Positions 60,347 to 63,240 of a stretch of DNA of 63,240 bases are shown here, one piece after another (within the stretch, counting starts at the first letter, position 1; every line of letters begins with the position of its first letter). Both the position numbers and the translations under genes were made by a program. The stretch is from NCBI RefSeq assembly GCF_900101475.1, contig NZ_FMZV01000023.1:1-63240 (forward strand), in the 5' to 3' direction. Source of the stretch: Ruegeria marina. GTDB lineage: Bacteria; Pseudomonadota; Alphaproteobacteria; Rhodobacterales; Rhodobacteraceae. Below the pieces are notes generated by a model that worked only from the letters and a program-made list of their open reading frames with translations, was not told the DNA's origin and did not search any database.

Positions 60347-62272
60347 TCAATTCGCCACCAGAACCTCTGCCTTGAAGCCGCCATTGCGCCAGCGTGTCAG
60401 CGCGGCCGAGAACCCCGGCCCCGACAAGCCATCAACGGTCCCCGTGTAAATGCCGGCCATTTGCAGGCGCGACTGAATGGCCTTGATCGTGTCGGGCGAC
60501 CAGTCGCCGGTTGCCTTCGTAAGCTGCTGCAACAGCGTTCCTCGGTCTTCGGCGACACCGCGCAGCAGCAGGTTTGCGGCCTGCCCCGCATCCCGCGCCA
60601 CCCCCCGCCCCTCGTCAAGCAGGATCGCCGCCGCACGATAACCTTCGTGTTCACCGTCGCGCGCCGCCCGCAGGAAATAGTCCAAAGCCGCATCCGGCGT
60701 GTCGATGACCCCGTCCTGTGCCAGAACGCCGAGGTTGAACACGGCCTTCGCGGATCCGAGATCCGCCGCCCGGCGCAACAGGGAAATGGCGCGTTCGGGA
60801 TCCGTCTTGCCCCGGTCGCCCTGAAACAGCGAGACCGCCAGGTTGATCATGGCATCCGGGCTGCCCGCCTCGGCCGCACGCTCGTACAATGCCATTGCCG
60901 CCTGGTAATCCTGTGGTATGCCGTTGCCGCTTTCCGTCAGTTGTGCAAGGCTGACCATGGCGCGAAGGTCGCCTTGTTCAGCGGCGCTCCGATACAGTTG
61001 TACAGCCCTGGCGATATCGCCCGACGCCGCTGTGGCACGGGCCAGCAAGGCGGTATAATGCGGCAGATCGGGCGATTGAACGGTCGCGGCAGAGCACGCC
61101 TGGATAGCTGCAAGCGTGTTCTGTGCCAATTGATCAAATGCCACACCGGGAACCGACGCGGTTGCGTCACGGGGATGCGTCGCCAGCCTTTCGCAGATCG
61201 CTTCGGGCGTGCTGTCTTCGGCCCTGGGCAACAGGTCCAGCAAACGCCGGACCTCCTCCCTGCGCGCGCCATCGGGGTACCGCTCCAGATAGAACTCCAG
61301 CAAGGGCCGCATCCGGCTGCGCCGCGCGAGGCTCCACAATCGCTCGGCCTCTGCCTCTTCGTCCTGTATCCCCAACGCTCGCGTGCGCGACCCGGTCTGC
61401 AGATAGGCCAGAACATCTCCGGCATGCGCGCCCTGGGGATAGCGGTCGATATAGAGCTCCATCAGGGCGTCGTTCTTCGCCTCGATGGCAACCTGCCACA
61501 ACATGGTTTCCTCGGATACCGTCACGGGGTTGCGGTCGAACTGAAAGGCACGGGTGAGCGAAGAATTGTCCCACGGGATCTGCCGCCCGCCGGTCGCCGC
61601 CAGAACATCGCGCCGCACCGCGATCATGAGTTCGGACACGTCCTGACCGGGCGTATAGATATGATCGAGAAGCGCCTGTGTGAAAAAACTGTTCCGGCCG
61701 GTGCCGTCATAGGCCACGTTGTCGGGCTGTGTGGCATAGGCAAACATGAAATCGGCGGATGTACCCACCCGGGCCAGCCCGCTGCCGACCCCGGGCAGGT
61801 CCTCGACCGCCGTTCCGAACGGGTTGTCGCGGCAGGCGTCCAGAAAGACCAGCTTCAACCCCTGTGACCGCTCCAACGCCTCGACGACATGGGCCAGCGG
61901 TACGGTCTGGGTCTGCAGATCCTCGGGCGATGTTATCCGTGCATCGGTCGGCACCAGATAATTCTGACCGCCAACCTGAAACCCATGCCCCGCGTAGAAA
62001 AACAGGGCGACATCCGCCGTTTCGGCTGTTTCGGCAAATCTTTCTATCGCGTCGCGGATATTCTGCTGGCTGTAATCGCTGCCCATCAGCACGTCAAAGC
62101 CGAGCCCCTCCAGCGCCACGGTCAGATCAAGCGCATCGTTCCTGGGGTTCTTCAACGGCTCGACATGGCGGTACGACGAATTGCCCAGCACAAAGGCCAC
62201 CCGCGTCTCGGCGACGACGGCGGCCGCCATGAAACAACACAGGCTGATGAGCGACGCAATCAGGATTCGCAT
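60347..62272 (-). CDS. exported caspase-like protein with Sel1 repeats and peptidoglycan-binding tail
   Basis: A 641-residue protein. Start 62272 gives a signal peptide (ILIASLISLCCFMAAAVVA). Residues 24-260 form a C14 caspase domain with the His/Cys dyad at H96 (FFYAGHGFQ) and C147 (FLDACRDNPF). A linker region is followed by Sel1-type repeats (about 440-580: AVQLYRSAAEQGDLRAMVSL, ALYERAAEAGSPDAMINLAV, AISLLRRAADLGSAKAVFNL). The end (IQSRLQMAGIYTGTVDGLSG) is a peptidoglycan-binding-1 motif. It likely acts in the periplasm. Its ATG is 10 bases behind the stop of a large adhesin, so both are co-transcribed and the adhesin or its processing is a plausible target. Confidence 0.85.
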   Translation of the reverse strand: MRILIASLISLCCFMAAAVVAETRVAFVLGNSSYRHVEPLKNPRNDALDLTVALEGLGFDVLMGSDYSQQNIRDAIERFAETAETADVALFFYAGHGFQVGGQNYLVPTDARITSPEDLQTQTVPLAHVVEALERSQGLKLVFLDACRDNPFGTAVEDLPGVGSGLARVGTSADFMFAYATQPDNVAYDGTGRNSFFTQALLDHIYTPGQDVSELMIAVRRDVLAATGGRQIPWDNSSLTRAFQFDRNPVTVSEETMLWQVAIEAKNDALMELYIDRYPQGAHAGDVLAYLQTGSRTRALGIQDEEAEAERLWSLARRSRMRPLLEFYLERYPDGARREEVRRLLDLLPRAEDSTPEAICERLATHPRDATASVPGVAFDQLAQNTLAAIQACSAATVQSPDLPHYTALLARATAASGDIARAVQLYRSAAEQGDLRAMVSLAQLTESGNGIPQDYQAAMALYERAAEAGSPDAMINLAVSLFQGDRGKTDPERAISLLRRAADLGSAKAVFNLGVLAQDGVIDTPDAALDYFLRAARDGEHEGYRAAAILLDEGRGVARDAGQAANLLLRGVAEDRGTLLQQLTKATGDWSPDTIKAIQSRLQMAGIYTGTVDGLSGPGFSAALTRWRNGGFKAEVLVAN

Positions 62273-62282
62273 GGGGCCCACA

Positions 62283-63240
62283 TCACAGATCCGATACTCT
62301 CGACAACTGGATGCCCGCGGTTTCGAGGGCGTCCGACACCGTGGTGATCGTGGCCCGCTGAATGTCCGCCAATTCGGGGTCTTCGACCCGCACCAGCGAG
62401 ATCGCCTTGCGGATTTCCCCCGCCGCGTCATCCAGAGCCGTTCTTGCCTCGGCCAGCGCATCGCGCCGGATCGCCTCGCGCTCGGCATCTGTCGTTGCCG
62501 TGGCCAACCGCCGTTCTGCCCTTTGACGCGCGCTGTCCACATTCGAACGCGCATTCCGGATGATGGTCGCCACGTTTTCCATGCCGGGCGGCAGATCCGC
62601 CGAAATCTCGTCGAGCTCCGCTGCGAAACTGTTCAGAGCATCCGACAGGCACGCCAGGTAACGGCTGACATCGTTGCTGCCCTGCTGGCAGCTTTCTGCG
62701 GCGATCACCAGCCGATCCGATATGACGCGCACATCTCCCAAAGTCGTCAGCGCAGCCTGCCTGATCGGACCGAATGACCCCGGCATACCAGTGAAGGTCT
62801 CGCCTTCGGCAAACAGAACCCGGATATCATCCGCCGGATTCGGCAGCCCGAATTCGACCGACACTGGCGGGCGCGGCACCGTATCGGAGGGCAGGTCTAC
62901 GACCATCGTGCCATCAACATAGCTAATCGCGTAGTTCTCAAGCCCGGTACCGGTAGCCCCTCCAACCCCGATTGCGAACGGGCTGTTGGCCGCAAGCGCC
63001 CCGATTGGCGCACCAGGGCTGGTAAGTGTCGCGGCATTGACACTGTCCCCTGCCACGACCAGCCCAGATACCGAGATTTCATTGCCCTGGAACACGAACT
63101 CCTCACCCTGGAACTTGATCTGGTCCAGAGCCGTCACCACCAGCGGCGCCGGTGTCACCGTAAGCGCGCCGTCGACATAAGTGATGTCGTAATTCTCCAG
63201 CCCCGAGCCCACCGCGTCCGAGGCCACGATGGCGTAAGGC
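62283..63240 (-). CDS. large repeat adhesin (filamentous haemagglutinin-like), C-terminal end; continues beyond window
   Basis: The visible 318 residues begin mid-protein. Two MBG-type repeats are seen, each with an ENY.I.YVDG core (LENYDITYVDGALTVTP; LENYAISYVDGTMVV) and an intervening beta-rich stretch with VSGLVVAGDSVN. After a Pro-rich linker comes an alpha-helical, Ala/Arg/Glu-rich C-terminal domain (AELDEISADLPPGMENVATI; RAERRLATATTDAEREAIRR) with one Cys pair. Such proteins are exported by two-partner secretion or displayed on the surface. The start and most repeats are outside the window. Confidence 0.78.
   Translation of the reverse strand, partial: PYAIVASDAVGSGLENYDITYVDGALTVTPAPLVVTALDQIKFQGEEFVFQGNEISVSGLVVAGDSVNAATLTSPGAPIGALAANSPFAIGVGGATGTGLENYAISYVDGTMVVDLPSDTVPRPPVSVEFGLPNPADDIRVLFAEGETFTGMPGSFGPIRQAALTTLGDVRVISDRLVIAAESCQQGSNDVSRYLACLSDALNSFAAELDEISADLPPGMENVATIIRNARSNVDSARQRAERRLATATTDAEREAIRRDALAEARTALDDAAGEIRKAISLVRVEDPELADIQRATITTVSDALETAGIQLSRVSDL

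Noticed and set aside
1-63240. CRISPR array, toxin-antitoxin or restriction system
   Set aside because: No regularly spaced repeats, Cas genes, short two-gene toxin modules or restriction enzyme motifs were seen.

Overview
The window looks like the chromosome of a GC-rich alphaproteobacterium of the Rhodobacteraceae/Roseobacter type. The grounds are about 60-65% GC, dense operons with ATGA start/stop overlaps, a glycine-betaine demethylase pair, serine-cycle genes, a LuxI/LuxR-type signalling set and a dipeptide-type ABC uptake system. All functions were assigned by reading the translated sequence; no database search was run. No rRNA, tRNA or CRISPR array was recognised.

Layout. (1) 1-5.5 kb is a scarred, mobile-element-rich stretch: the end of an IS3-type element, an adenylate-cyclase/TPR gene, a phage terminase remnant abutting an IS5-type element with a nonsense mutation, a methyltransferase gene and a truncated CoA-transferase. 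(2) 5.5-10.2 kb holds a YhaO/YhaN-type (SbcDC-like) nuclease-ATPase pair. (3) 10.4-16.4 kb has an RND efflux operon divergent from its TetR regulator with an operator-like palindrome between them, a small membrane protein and a decayed dihaem cytochrome. (4) 16.7-31.5 kb is a catabolic island: a GlxA-type regulator, a fused two-domain CoA-transferase, an N,N-dimethylformamidase-like protein, two M20 peptidases, a DppBC-type ABC importer with a fused double ATPase, and an M81 peptidase. Inside it lies a DUF2892 gene behind a perfect BigR/SqrR-like operator.

(5) 31.7-39.8 kb is the most interesting metabolic locus. One operon carries serine-glyoxylate aminotransferase, malyl-CoA lyase and both malate-CoA ligase subunits (serine-cycle enzymes), followed without a gap by homologues of mesaconyl-C4-CoA hydratase and mesaconyl-CoA C1-C4 CoA transferase (3-hydroxypropionate bicycle enzymes). 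A divergent ScfR/RamB-type regulator faces it. Together they could turn mesaconyl-CoA into acetyl-CoA plus pyruvate and recycle glyoxylate. (6) 39.8-42.1 kb has a PfkB kinase, a small lipoprotein and an L,D-transpeptidase. (7) 42.4-47.8 kb is a signalling island: an acyl-homoserine-lactone synthase and a membrane histidine kinase flanked by two paralogous response regulators with degenerate GGDEF-like output domains.

(8) 48.2-56.6 kb carries envelope and secreted functions: an unknown secreted protein, a SUMF1-domain protein translationally coupled to an uncharacterised secreted protein, and an SDR / HAD-UbiA prenyltransferase / GtrA set. A HIT protein and an orphan LuxR-type quorum regulator follow. 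(9) 56.7-60 kb contains a deletion scar joining the start of an mttB-like gene to the middle of a glxA-like regulator, beside intact gbcB-gbcA. (10) 60.3-63.2 kb has a secreted caspase-like protein with Sel1 repeats and a peptidoglycan-binding tail, directly downstream of the end of a large repeat adhesin that runs off the window.
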